A program made the translations under genes and the position numbers. A stretch of 64,000 nucleotides of DNA from an uncultured Collinsella sp. (GTDB taxonomy: Bacteria > Actinomycetota > Coriobacteriia > Coriobacteriales > Coriobacteriaceae). Each line of letters begins with the position of its first letter. Positions within the stretch are counted from its first letter, which is position 1. Where the stretch lies: contig CAUEMA010000003.1 of the NCBI GenBank assembly GCA_959018755.1, forward strand, positions 1-64,000, given 5' to 3'. Shown in pieces: positions 8,328-16,586 of this stretch. A model generated the notes under the pieces. That model saw only the letters and a list, made by a program, of their open reading frames with translations, searched no databases and was not told the origin of the DNA.

Positions 8328-10055
8328 ATGGCGAACGATAGCAAGACATGGCGGTGCGGAAAGTACGAGCTCAGCTTTGACCGTCCGCGCATCATGGGCG
8401 TCCTCAACGTGACGCCCGATTCGTTTAGCGACGGCGGGGAGCACTTCGACCCGGATGCCGCTATCGAGTACGGCCTGGCGATGCTCGACGCTGGCGCCGA
8501 CATCATCGACGTGGGCGGCGAGTCCACGCGCCCCGGATTTACCCCGGTCAACCCCGACGAGGAGGCTCGCCGCGTGCTGCCCGTGGTGCGCGCGCTGGCC
8601 AAAGAGGGCGCCATCGTCTCAATCGACACGCGCCACGTGGCAGTTGCCAAAGCAGCCGTGCGCTGCGGCGCCTCGATCGTCAACGACGTGACGGGCTTCA
8701 CCGATCCCAAGATGGTCGAGTTTGTCGCGACGAGCACCTGCGGCGTCATCGTGATGCACGCCGGCGAGGTCGCGGCGCCCACGCGCGCGCATGCAACGGT
8801 GCAGCTCGATACCTCGGCCGCGGCGTTTGTTGCCGAGAAGGCGCGCGAAGCGGCCGCCGAGGCTGCGCGCGAGGCCGAGAAGCCGGCGCGCCGCCGTCGC
8901 GGCAAGCTGCTAGGCGAGCCTAAGCCCGAGGCAAAGCTCCCGGGCGGCGTGGTGCAGCCCTCGCTGCCGTTCGGCGATCCGGAGCCTGCGCCCGAGTCCA
9001 CGGACGAGCAGAAGCAGGAGGCACCGGCCGCCGAGCAGGCCGCCCCTGTCGCCGAGGCCGGCGCTACCCCTGAGCCCGCGCCGGAGCCCAGCGATCACCT
9101 GGCCGCCATGATGCGCCGCAGCGCCCGCCGCGAGGAGGCCTACGTGCCCACCTCGCAGCTCCGCCGCTTTACCCTGCCCGATTCGGCGCCCATCATGCGC
9201 CGCGTCATGGGCTTTCTGTCCGATCAGGCCCGCGCGCTCATCCACGCCGGTGTGTCGCGCGACCGCATCTGCATCGATCCGGGCCCGGGCTTTGGCAAGA
9301 CGGCCAACGAGGACATCGTCATCCAGCGCGAGACCGCCAAGATGGCGTCGCTGGGCTACCCGCTCATGTGCGCCGTGTCGCGCAAGCGTTTTGTGGGCGC
9401 CGTCTCGGGCGTGACCGAGGCCGCCGCGCGCGATGCCGCCACGTTTGGCGTGTGCCTGGGCGCCATCCAGGCCGGTGCCAACATCGTGCGCGTGCACGAC
9501 GTCACCGGCTTTGCGCAGTTCCTGAACGGCTACTGGGCTGTCGCCAAGCCGCAACCGCGTCGTGCGTTTGTGGCCGTGGGCTCCAACCTGGGGCATCGTT
9601 GCGACAACATCCGCGCCGCGCGCGACATGATCGCCGAGATTCCGCTCACCTGCGTGTCCAACTGCTCGCGCATCTACGAGAGCGAGCCGGCCTACGAGAC
9701 GCGCCAGGACGCATTTGCCAACGCCGTCATCGAGATCAAGACCGAGCTGGCGCCGTTGGTGCTGCTCGATGAGCTTATGAAGATCGAGGCCGAGCTGGGG
9801 CGTGACCGCTCCAAGAAGGCCAAGGTCAACGGCCCGCGCACCATCGACCTGGACCTGCTGTGGATGGACGGCGAGACCCACGGCGGCAAAAAGCTGCGCC
9901 TGCCGCATCCGCTGATCGGCGAACGCGACTTTGTGCTGGTGCCGCTCGAGGACCTGATGCACGACCCGGCGCGGTTCTTCCGCTACAACGGCGTTGAGGT
10001 CAAGGAGCCCGAGGACCGCGTGGGCCATATCGTGGGCGAATTGGGGCGTATGTAG
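8328..10055 (+). CDS. Dihydropteroate synthase - HPPK fusion (FolP-FolK) with disordered insertion
   Basis: Two folate-pathway enzymes on one 575-residue chain. HPPK makes the pterin pyrophosphate and DHPS joins it to p-aminobenzoate. DHPS (about residues 20-400) shows GVLNVTPDSFSDGG, DVGGESTRPG, SIDTR, NDVTG, DPGPGFGKT, SRKRF and RVHDV. HPPK (about 413-575) shows FVAVGSNLG, YESEP and GPRTIDLDLLW. Between VMHAGE and the FTLPDSAPIMRR helix lies an extra stretch of roughly 120 residues, rich in Ala, Pro, Glu and Lys (about 160-285), that DHPS enzymes normally lack. ATG 8328 follows AGGAGG at six bases. The gene abuts the biotin-ligase-like gene directly. Confidence 0.93.
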   Translation: MANDSKTWRCGKYELSFDRPRIMGVLNVTPDSFSDGGEHFDPDAAIEYGLAMLDAGADIIDVGGESTRPGFTPVNPDEEARRVLPVVRALAKEGAIVSIDTRHVAVAKAAVRCGASIVNDVTGFTDPKMVEFVATSTCGVIVMHAGEVAAPTRAHATVQLDTSAAAFVAEKAREAAAEAAREAEKPARRRRGKLLGEPKPEAKLPGGVVQPSLPFGDPEPAPESTDEQKQEAPAAEQAAPVAEAGATPEPAPEPSDHLAAMMRRSARREEAYVPTSQLRRFTLPDSAPIMRRVMGFLSDQARALIHAGVSRDRICIDPGPGFGKTANEDIVIQRETAKMASLGYPLMCAVSRKRFVGAVSGVTEAAARDAATFGVCLGAIQAGANIVRVHDVTGFAQFLNGYWAVAKPQPRRAFVAVGSNLGHRCDNIRAARDMIAEIPLTCVSNCSRIYESEPAYETRQDAFANAVIEIKTELAPLVLLDELMKIEAELGRDRSKKAKVNGPRTIDLDLLWMDGETHGGKKLRLPHPLIGERDFVLVPLEDLMHDPARFFRYNGVEVKEPEDRVGHIVGELGRM

Positions 10056-10757
10056 ATGATTGAGATGAATGTTGTAGCCGCCGGCACCGAGCTTGACGCC
10101 GCGCGCGACGCGGGTCGCGAGGGTGTGTCCGCGGGCTGGTGCGCTTGGAACGCGGGCGAGGCGTCGTTGACGTTTTCGCTGGTCGTGCGTCCGGATGTGA
10201 ATATGCATGCCTTCCACGGCCTGCCGTTTGTGGCGGCGATGGGCATGATGGACGCGCTTGTGGGCACGGCGTCGACGCCGGGCCTGGGCCTTGCCGGCAA
10301 AGTGGGCATTGAGTGGCCGAGCAATATCGTGTGCGGCGCGCCCGCGTTCGAGACGTCGTTCGCGCGCGTCGCCGTCAACGGCGGCGCCGGTGCCGCTGGT
10401 ATGTTCGGTGCCGTAACGGTGGATATTGAGCGTTCGGCATTGAGTGAGCTCGGTGTGGATGTGGCTGACGAAGCGCTGGTCGAGGTGCTGTCCGCCGCCG
10501 TGCTGACCCGTGTGGACTCCTGGGCGGCTGTTGCCAACACGCCGCAGGGCGCCGCAGGTCCGCTGGCCCCCGTGCTGGGCGAGTACTTCGATATGGTGCC
10601 GCTGCTGGGACGCCAAGTTGCGGCGGTGTCGCCCAACGGTTTGCCGCTTGCGGTTGGTGTGTTTGCGGGTCTGGACATCTGGGGTCGCGCGACCATCAAG
10701 ACCGATGCCGGCGAGCAGGAGTTTCCGCCCGAGGCCGTACGGATTCGCGGACTGTAA
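10056..10757 (+). CDS. Biotin-protein-ligase-like protein
   Basis: A 233-residue protein resembling the catalytic and C-terminal SH3-like parts of BirA without a DNA-binding domain. LPFVAAMGMMDALVG matches the helix before the substrate strand. GKVGIEWPSNIVCG corresponds to the WPND segment, with SN in place of ND. VSPNGLPLAVGVFAGLD...AVRIRGL resembles the C-terminal beta-barrel. The biotin-binding GRGR loop of active ligases is not evident, so catalytic activity is uncertain. Its start immediately follows the folPK stop, indicating co-transcription. In related genomes a birA-like gene next to coaX is common, and coaX is the next gene here, although convergent. Confidence 0.6.
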   Translation: MIEMNVVAAGTELDAARDAGREGVSAGWCAWNAGEASLTFSLVVRPDVNMHAFHGLPFVAAMGMMDALVGTASTPGLGLAGKVGIEWPSNIVCGAPAFETSFARVAVNGGAGAAGMFGAVTVDIERSALSELGVDVADEALVEVLSAAVLTRVDSWAAVANTPQGAAGPLAPVLGEYFDMVPLLGRQVAAVSPNGLPLAVGVFAGLDIWGRATIKTDAGEQEFPPEAVRIRGL

Positions 10758-10793
10758 CGCGAGGCGCCCGCGCTCAAAGATAACGATGACAAC

Positions 10794-10829
10794 GAAGCCC
10801 TTCTCGGCCTGCACCGGGGAGGGCTTTCG
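10794..10829 (+). terminator. Terminator after the folPK operon
   Basis: GAAGCCCT and AGGGCTTTC arms enclose a further CTCGG/CCGGGG stem at 10794-10829, just after the biotin-ligase-like gene. There is no long T-run, so the assignment is moderate. Confidence 0.5.
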
Positions 10830-10858
10830 CATGACTGCCGGGTGGCATCTCGGTCCTG

Positions 10859-10893
10859 TTCCTCAAAACTGAAAAATATTCGTTTTTGAGGAA
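10859..10893. repeat. AT-rich hairpin
   Basis: Perfect inverted repeat, TTCCTCAAAA at 10859-10868 and TTTTGAGGAA at 10884-10893, in the convergent gap between the biotin-ligase-like gene and coaX. It could serve as a bidirectional transcription end. No second copy was seen in the window. Confidence 0.5.
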
Positions 10894-10954
10894 TAGGCTT
10901 GGCGAATGTTTGCGGGGGGCTGTGGCATCGGGCGTGCTCGACTTAGGCCCCTGT

Positions 10955-11728
10955 CTACCCCAGCTCCTGCATGCGGCGGTAGATTTCGCAGATGCCCTTG
11001 ATGGTGAGCTGTCCGTCGACTACGTCGAAGGCATCGGTCGAATCGGCGACGATGCCGGCGAGACCGCCTGTGGCGATAACCGTGGCGTCCTCACGACCCA
11101 GCTCGCGCTTCATGCGCGCGACCAGGCCCTCGGCCATGGCGGCAGCGCCCACCACGGCGCCGACCTTGATGCACTCCTCGGTATCGCGGCCGATGGCGTG
11201 CTCGGGCGCCTCGAGCGGCACGCTGGCGAGCTTGGCAGCACGCGCGGCAAGCGCATCCATGGAGATGCGGATGCCCGGCGCGATCGCTCCGCCAATGTAA
11301 TAACCGTCCTCATCGATGACGTCGATATTGGTCGCGGTGCCAAAGTCCACCACGATTGCCGGCGCGCCGTAGAAAGTTTCGGCCGCAACGGCGTTGGCGA
11401 CGCGGTCGGCGCCCACAGCCTGGGGACGCGCCGCGCGCAGCTTGGTCACCGCGGCCGTCTGCGGCCCAATGACGATGGCGTCCGCGGCAATGCGGTCGGC
11501 CACGGCGTGCCACTCGCGCGAGAGCTGCGGCACCACGCCGGCAAAGGCGATCGCGTCGACCGCGTCGAGCGAAAGGCCGTACATCTTAAAGAAACCCATC
11601 AGGCGCACGTGGATCTCGTCGGCAGTATAGGAGCGGTCGGTGGGCATGCGCCACGACTGCACCAGCTCGTCTCCGCCAAACAGGCCCATGGCCGTCTGCG
11701 TGTTTCCCATATCGATAGCGAGCAGCAT
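10955..11728 (-). CDS. coaX: Type III pantothenate kinase
   Basis: Phosphorylates pantothenate in the first step of CoA synthesis. The 257-residue product begins LLAIDMGNTQTAMGLF, the phosphate-binding motif of the type III family. It contains GADRVANAVAA, VVDFGTATNIDVI, the GGAIAPGIRISMDAL loop and ATGGLAGIV. ATG 11728 follows GGAG at six bases; an upstream in-frame extension of 57 codons has no family similarity. The gene is divergent from the PP2C-like gene and convergent with the folPK operon. Confidence 0.95.
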   Translation of the reverse strand: MLLAIDMGNTQTAMGLFGGDELVQSWRMPTDRSYTADEIHVRLMGFFKMYGLSLDAVDAIAFAGVVPQLSREWHAVADRIAADAIVIGPQTAAVTKLRAARPQAVGADRVANAVAAETFYGAPAIVVDFGTATNIDVIDEDGYYIGGAIAPGIRISMDALAARAAKLASVPLEAPEHAIGRDTEECIKVGAVVGAAAMAEGLVARMKRELGREDATVIATGGLAGIVADSTDAFDVVDGQLTIKGICEIYRRMQELG

Positions 11729-11981
11729 GTCTACTCCAGGTGTCGGCGTAAAAGGACGCGCACCATTGTATACGTGCCGTCGGCGCTGCTGCGCCGCGAT
11801 TCGTCTGCGTGGGCGTTTGGACCCGTGTTCAGCTGAACCGAGTGCGACCGAAACGCCCGTTTTGCTGCCAGACTGTCGGCGACAAAGCGGGCGGTCCAAG
11901 CCCGCGGAAGCAGCCCTGGACGCGGCGCAGGACGGACCAGAGCCCGCCGCGCCCAGCCGGTGTGGACGATAAGGAGTAGAG

Positions 11982-13169
11982 ATGTTGATTCACTACGAGG
12001 CGAGCGTAGCAGGTGCCAGGCATGAGTTGCAGGGGTGCGGAAATCGGGAGCACTGCTGCGTGAGGGTGGTCGAGCCGCCTCGCGCGTTCGGCGCGGTGGG
12101 GGATGGTGGCCCGGACGGCGGAGGCTCGGTGGCCGACGCGGCGCCTCGCCAGGCGATCGTTGCCGCCGTCGCGGGTGGTATGCCATCCATGATTTTGAGC
12201 AGCGAAGGTGCCCACCTTGCCAGCGAAGCCGCCGTCGATGCCGCGGCCGAGGCGTATCGTCGGGGCGAGCTCGTGCCGGGTGATGCCTCTGCCCTTAAGG
12301 GCGTGTTTGAGCGCGCTCTCCGTGCGGTCGCAGACGTGGCCGTCGATCAGCCCGCTGCCGACATCGCCTCGTTTGCCTGCACAATGTGCCTGGTGGTATG
12401 GGACGGCACGCGCGTCTGGTATGGCAATGCCGGCGATTCCGGTGCGGTTGCCGTGGGTCTCATGGGCGATCCGTTTGCCCTGACGCATATGCACTGCGGG
12501 CCGCTGTCGAGCCAGCCGTTCCCGCTGCACGATTCCTATCACTGGGAGTTTGGCTATCGCGGGGACGCCGAAAGCGTACTTGTGGCCACAAGCGGCATGC
12601 TCGGGCAGTTTGCCGAGTGGGAGCCCGGCTCTTACGGTGCGGCGAAGGCGTATGATCGCGGGCTCATCGGCTTGCTTACAAATCGGAATATCGATGTGGA
12701 CGACCTGCCGGCGATGAATATCGCTGCAGCTAAATATCTGAATGAGTTGCCCGCGGCTCGCGTGGACGGCGATAAGACGGTGGTGGCGTTGATCAACAGC
12801 GAGAAGTCTTCGCTGGCAGATTTTATTGACTCCATGGTGAAGGACGTGACGGCCGAGCGTCTTGCCGCGAAGGGCGTGTCCTTTGCGGACGAGGATGACG
12901 ATCGAAAAGTCGTGCTGCCGTGGAGCGATGAGCTGCGCATGCGTGCCAGCGATGTGGCGAATGACGTGGGCGGCGACTTCACTGTAGAGCTTGAGTATCA
13001 GCTCATGTGCGGCATGTCGCTCGACCGCGCTTTTGAGCTGGCTGCCGCCGCGGCCCGTGAGCGCGCCGAGAGGTATCGCGTGTTTGAGGACTGCGTAGCC
13101 GATGGACCCGAAGGTTTTGACGCTGCCGTTTTGTCCGACGATGAGGTGTCGTTTGACGGGATGGTCTAG
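11982..13169 (+). CDS. PP2C-like protein phosphatase domain protein
   Basis: A 395-residue soluble protein. The N-terminal two-thirds resembles a PPM/PP2C Ser/Thr phosphatase: CTMCLVVWDGTRVWYGNAGDSGAVAV matches the strand-GDSRAY region, and VLVATSGMLGQF corresponds to the LLxxSDGL strand. The first metal-binding motif (GMGGH) is not obvious near the N terminus, so it may be a divergent or inactive member. The C-terminal 120 residues are charged and helical. ATG 11982 follows AAGGAG. No partner kinase is nearby. The only other large space in the 253-bp upstream gap is the coaX leader. Confidence 0.6.
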   Translation: MLIHYEASVAGARHELQGCGNREHCCVRVVEPPRAFGAVGDGGPDGGGSVADAAPRQAIVAAVAGGMPSMILSSEGAHLASEAAVDAAAEAYRRGELVPGDASALKGVFERALRAVADVAVDQPAADIASFACTMCLVVWDGTRVWYGNAGDSGAVAVGLMGDPFALTHMHCGPLSSQPFPLHDSYHWEFGYRGDAESVLVATSGMLGQFAEWEPGSYGAAKAYDRGLIGLLTNRNIDVDDLPAMNIAAAKYLNELPAARVDGDKTVVALINSEKSSLADFIDSMVKDVTAERLAAKGVSFADEDDDRKVVLPWSDELRMRASDVANDVGGDFTVELEYQLMCGMSLDRAFELAAAAARERAERYRVFEDCVADGPEGFDAAVLSDDEVSFDGMV

Positions 13170-13244
13170 CGGCGTCGCGGGCCCTGGACTCTTCGCGCCG
13201 GGGGCGTTCAAGATATGAAGGAATTATGCTCTACGAGATTTTCC

Positions 13245-13273
13245 TTGCCGTTTACCGAACTCCCGCGTAATAT
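13245..13273 (+). promoter_or_regulatory. Sigma-70-type promoter of the initiator tRNA gene
   Basis: TTGCCG at 13245-13250 and TAATAT at 13268-13273 are separated by exactly 17 bp, and the -10 lies about 30 bp before the tRNA. Confidence 0.6.
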
Positions 13274-13304
13274 TCTTTCTTGCGCACATGAGGCGCCCAG
13301 ACAT

Positions 13305-13381
13305 TGCGGGGTGGAGCAGTCTGGTAGCTCGCCGGGCTCATAACCCGGAGGTCGTAGGTTCAAATCCTGCCCCCGCGACCA
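13305..13381 (+). tRNA. Initiator tRNA-fMet (anticodon CAT)
   Basis: A complete cloverleaf of 77 nt with encoded CCA. The 7-bp acceptor has a weak T1:G72 closing pair, and the anticodon loop is CTCATAA. The anticodon stem CCGGG/CCCGG gives the three G:C pairs specific to initiators, the D stem has an A11:T24 pair, and the T loop is TTCAAAT. These features separate it from elongator Met. It is immediately followed by a strong terminator and then by the palindrome-array cassette. Confidence 0.95.
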
Positions 13382-13390
13382 AGAACTTGC

Positions 13391-13420
13391 AGCTCGTCGG
13401 CTTAGCCGGCGAGCTTTTTT
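13391..13420 (+). terminator. Terminator of the tRNA gene
   Basis: AGCTCGTCGGCT pairs with AGCCGGCGAGCT (one G:T), followed by six Ts ending at 13420. Confidence 0.85.
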
Positions 13421-13468
13421 GTTATCAAGGGACCGTCTTTCGGCGTGGTCCACAGCTTCTCAAACAAT

Positions 13469-13768
13469 ATCTCGATCTGTAACATCTAGACCCGATTTGG
13501 GCGGCTAGGTGTTACAGATCAAGATATACCGGTGGGTTGGGTCCCGTTTGTCTAAATCTGTAACACGAGGGACGGATTCTGCCGAGCAGCTGTTACAGAT
13601 TGAGATTTTCTAGCAGGCGGGTTTGGTTTGTCTCGATCTGTAACGCCTAGGGCCGGTTTTGGTCGATAGATGTTACAGATCGAGACGTTTTGTTGGGATG
13701 GTTTCTATTGTCTCGATCTGTAACAGGTAGGGGCCAAAAGTGGGCCTAGATGTCGCAGATTGAGACAA
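13469..13768. repeat. Left array of four 80-bp palindromic repeats
   Basis: Four units, each an imperfect palindrome with arms like TCTCGATCTGTAAC and GTTACAGATCGAGA around a variable loop of about 27 bp, plus a linker. The CTGTAAC cores lie at 13477, 13558, 13638 and 13718, a period of 80-81 bp. Units 1 and 2 are nearly identical to units 1 and 2 of the right array, and units 4 and 3 resemble right-array units 3 and 4. Together with the tRNA terminator it fills the gap 13382-13775. Confidence 0.9.
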
Positions 13769-13775
13769 TTAGAAA

Positions 13776-14609
13776 TTAGACTGATGCCTCTTCGAGAAGC
13801 TGGCCTCGCCTTTCCAGGATTGTGGAGCATGTGCTCAGGTACGCTGGTATGCTGTTTTTGAGCTCATTCATATGGGGGCATCTCAGACTTCCGATACCCG
13901 CGAGATCGCGGATGCAATCTCGGGATATGTGCTCATTTTCGAAGAATGGCTGGAGCTTCTCCCTCTCAATCCATTTGGCGATATCGATGTTTTCATCGGC
14001 GGCACGATGATTTGCAAGATCATATTTACCGAATAGCCAGTCCAAGAAACTAGGCATGTAGTCATACATTTTCCCGCGTTTGCTGTTCCACGATCGGTCG
14101 AGTAGGATCATAACGTTCGCCCTGGTCTGGCCGAGTTCAAAAAGCCTCTCGAGGGCTGCTGTGGCTTCGTTGTCGCGTGGTAGAAATTCATCGATATGAT
14201 CGTTGAACTCCTGTAAGAAGGGCGCGTGGCGCTTTATCATGAAGTCTCTGGGTTGTTTATCGCCATACACATCAGTCGCGTACTGCCGTCCTGCAGCAAC
14301 TGCGTCGCTATTCAAGCCACACTCGTATTTGGGATTCTCCTTAGGACATTTGACTCCATACTCGAACTCACGCCACCACACCCATCGCTCGTTGGGAGCA
14401 CTGTTGAGGGTGGCTCGAAGCGGGACCCATAGGGAAAAGATGAGATCGGCGTTCAGGACCAAGTCATTGGGGACACGGCGATCTCGGGACGTGATAATAC
14501 AGTCCAAATCGTTTCTCTTCCTCCAATCATCGTAGCCGCCCGGTTCTAGGCACGGGTCCGGTTCGCACCAATAGCTCAGCATTTTCCGAATTGCATCGTA
14601 GTCGCACAT
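13776..14609 (-). CDS. Hypothetical protein of the palindrome-flanked cassette
   Basis: Not recognised. A 277-residue soluble protein rich in Trp, Asp and Arg, with no signal peptide or membrane segment. Its middle has a WVWWREFEYGVKCPKENP segment followed by charged helices, and the C terminus contains RCPHMNELKNSIPAYLSTC. I chose ATG 14609 (MCDYDAIRKML) because GAGAGGAAAG precedes it; the open frame extends 95 codons further without support. It is downstream of and co-directional with the DUF3846 gene (79-bp gap), probably one transcript. Codon use is less GC-biased than the flanking core genes, suggesting acquisition. Its stop lies 8 bp from the left repeat array. Confidence 0.6.
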   Translation of the reverse strand: MCDYDAIRKMLSYWCEPDPCLEPGGYDDWRKRNDLDCIITSRDRRVPNDLVLNADLIFSLWVPLRATLNSAPNERWVWWREFEYGVKCPKENPKYECGLNSDAVAAGRQYATDVYGDKQPRDFMIKRHAPFLQEFNDHIDEFLPRDNEATAALERLFELGQTRANVMILLDRSWNSKRGKMYDYMPSFLDWLFGKYDLANHRAADENIDIAKWIEREKLQPFFENEHISRDCIRDLAGIGSLRCPHMNELKNSIPAYLSTCSTILERRGQLLEEASV

Positions 14610-14688
14610 GGGCTTTCCTCTCTTTTTTCGGGAATGGTAGGGAATGCGGACGGTGCTTTGGACTGTCCGCATTCCCTTATCGGGCTGT

Positions 14689-15066
14689 TTATTGGGGCCG
14701 CTGCTCCCAGTTGACATCGTATCCGCTGTACTTTTGCTGGTAGAAGCGTTGAACCTCTGCCGGCATATCGATCGTGCTGGCGGTTTTTCTGTCGATGGCG
14801 ACAATGAGAAAGTTCCCGAACACGATATCGATGAGCTTGCCATTAGCCCAACGAATGGCTCGATTGGGCGCAGAGCCATCAAATTTTCCCGCATCGTTCA
14901 CATACAGGAGGACCTCGACGTCATCGTCCCACGTCTCATCGAAAGCGCATGCAAACATTTCGCACCGCAGGGTTTTGTTGATGTTGTTCACCACAACCGG
15001 TTGCGGACGGCCCCCGATGGGAACGAGCAGCATCTCCTTACCGCGCTTTCCGTCTTTATACGTCAT
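14689..15066 (-). CDS. DUF3846-like protein
   Basis: A 125-residue protein whose layout matches DUF3846: an LLVPIGGRPQPV strand, a short helix region, then VNDAGKFDGSAPNRAI, and finally DIVFGNFLIVAID. Members of that family occur mostly on phages, plasmids and conjugative elements and have no assigned function. ATG 15066 is preceded by AAGGAG. It is the first gene of the leftward pair in the cassette and has its own promoter (15109-15137). The domain assignment is from recalled motif pattern, not a search. Confidence 0.6.
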   Translation of the reverse strand: MTYKDGKRGKEMLLVPIGGRPQPVVVNNINKTLRCEMFACAFDETWDDDVEVLLYVNDAGKFDGSAPNRAIRWANGKLIDIVFGNFLIVAIDRKTASTIDMPAEVQRFYQQKYSGYDVNWEQRPQ

Positions 15067-15108
15067 TAGACACTCCTTAAAAATATCGTCTACTATCGAA
15101 TCTACTTC

Positions 15109-15137
15109 AGTGTAAGATTCAATTGATAATAAATCAA
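15109..15137 (-). promoter_or_regulatory. Promoter of the DUF3846 gene pair
   Basis: On the minus strand, TTGATT (15137-15132), a 17-bp spacer and TACACT (15114-15109) lie about 43 bp before the ATG, in an AT-rich divergent region. On the plus strand of the same region a TATAAT at 15183-15188 precedes the rightward hypothetical gene. Confidence 0.4.
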
Positions 15138-15217
15138 TAGATAGCTTAAATAAATCTCGTCTAAAACTGGATTACCATCGAGTATAATTGACTTAAACGT
15201 TGCGAAAGGACATGGGC

Positions 15218-15601
15218 ATGCATACAAAATGGCTTCCAACCAAGGAGAATATAGAGACCGTCGTGAGTAAAATTAGCCCTGGAAAGCTCTATACACGTCA
15301 GCAGGCTATTGATGAGCTCGAGATCGCCGGATCTATTTTTGACAGAAATATCCGCTTAAATTCAATGTGGCTTGCCTACGGCAAGCCGGTAATGGCTGGT
15401 CGCATGACCCTCTATCCAGGCGAAGAGTTGGTTCATCAATTCCGACGTCTTGAAGATCCAGCGGTGGCACTTCATCTCTTCAATCTCTACTACCGCTCGA
15501 GTGAGGAGGAGTTCCAGCAAGAAATTGGTGTGCCTCGCGATGAGGTATTTGCGGAGGGCACCTATCTAACTATAGGCGGATGGAAGGGCATTAACTACTA
15601 A
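15218..15601 (+). CDS. Hypothetical protein of the palindrome-flanked cassette
   Basis: Not recognised. 127 residues, soluble, with a mostly helical appearance. The N-terminal part (PGKLYTRQQAIDELEIAGSIFDRNIRLNSM) could be a small HTH or winged fold but has no clear match. ATG 15218 lies seven bases after GAAAGGA; ATG 15212 is possible. A TATAAT at 15183-15188 is a plausible -10, although no good -35 is seen. It is followed 30 bp later by the phosphoesterase gene, so the two probably form an operon divergent from the DUF3846 pair. Confidence 0.55.
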   Translation: MHTKWLPTKENIETVVSKISPGKLYTRQQAIDELEIAGSIFDRNIRLNSMWLAYGKPVMAGRMTLYPGEELVHQFRRLEDPAVALHLFNLYYRSSEEEFQQEIGVPRDEVFAEGTYLTIGGWKGINY

Positions 15602-15631
15602 CGGCTGCGAGCGGACGGGAGTGCGTGGCCT

Positions 15632-16486
15632 ATGGCAACATCCAACCAAAAGACACTTGTTGTTGGAGATATGCATCTTAAAGAGGAGCTCATACTGGGA
15701 CGCGTTGACGCGGCAGTTTCTCAAATGGACATTGAGCGCGTGGTCTTTTGTGGCGACTATACCGACGAGTGGCACAGCAACCGACTCACAACGCTGGATG
15801 CCCTCGACATGCTCGTCGCTTGGGTCAGACGGAGGCGTAGACAGGGAATGGAGATTGACCTCGTGCTCGGAAACCACGATATGCAGTATCTCCGTCGTGC
15901 GCCAGGGCCCGGTACGCATGTCGATTTGTACGATGAGGTCGCGAATGCCCTCGCCACACTGGGCGTGCAGGTGGCAACAATAGCAGGTAATTGTCTGGTA
16001 ACGCACGCGGGCGTTACGCGTGCGTGGGCAGATCGGCATCTGGAACTCAATGATACATATGATGTGTGCGACGTGTGCCAGGTCCTCAATGCGATGTGGG
16101 GGCGAGGTGGTGAAGACGATTTCGCTGCTCTTGAGTCTGCGGGACCCGGAAGGGGTGGATTTGAGATTCCCGGTCCGCTTTGGGCGGATCAATCAGAGCT
16201 GTACCAGGATCCGCTTCCCGGTATCCATCAGATAGTCGGACACAGTCCGGTCGAATCAATTGATCTATGGCAAATTCCCTCAGAAGATGGCTGTCACACG
16301 GCGGCGAAGCTGGTGTTTTGCGACACGTTCGGTCTCACCCGCGACCTAACACCCATTGGGGATGGCAGTATGCTCTTCGTCGAGGGAAAGTCCGTAGAGC
16401 CGGTGACTTCTGATTCGCTGGGGCTTGATCCGTGGTCCGTTGCATCATGGGAATGGATGTCAACATGCGTGCTTCCTTTTTTGTAG
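15632..16486 (+). CDS. Metallophosphoesterase (calcineurin-like)
   Basis: A 284-residue cytoplasmic protein with the full set of binuclear-metal motifs: GDMH near residue 12, GDYTDE near 41, GNHD near 79, an LVTHAGV segment and a VGHSPV segment. The order matches PPP-type phosphatases and symmetrical-Ap4A-hydrolase-like enzymes. Stand-alone members often sit on phages and islands and act on phosphoproteins or nucleotides; the substrate here is unknown. It is the second gene of the rightward pair and ends 100 bp before the right repeat array. Confidence 0.8.
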   Translation: MATSNQKTLVVGDMHLKEELILGRVDAAVSQMDIERVVFCGDYTDEWHSNRLTTLDALDMLVAWVRRRRRQGMEIDLVLGNHDMQYLRRAPGPGTHVDLYDEVANALATLGVQVATIAGNCLVTHAGVTRAWADRHLELNDTYDVCDVCQVLNAMWGRGGEDDFAALESAGPGRGGFEIPGPLWADQSELYQDPLPGIHQIVGHSPVESIDLWQIPSEDGCHTAAKLVFCDTFGLTRDLTPIGDGSMLFVEGKSVEPVTSDSLGLDPWSVASWEWMSTCVLPFL

Positions 16487-16586
16487 TCGAGAGACATGGG
16501 TAAGGGGACTACTTCGGATGCAGCCGGTATGTGTATAGTGGGCTAATTGGTTGCAATCGCAGGTTCTGTTTATGTCTCATCCGTTC

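Noticed and set aside
13208..13482. Open frames across the tRNA gene (plus and minus strand)
   Set aside because: They are the familiar spurious translations of a tRNA gene (SNPAPATK and SRGQDLNLRP-type peptides).
13469..13768. CRISPR array
   Set aside because: The repeated part is an interrupted palindrome with related, not unique, loops, and the unit is 80 bp; no cas genes are nearby.
15191..15217. Longer start (TTG 15200) for the 127-residue hypothetical
   Set aside because: It overlaps the GAAAGGA ribosome binding site, which is correctly spaced for ATG 15218.
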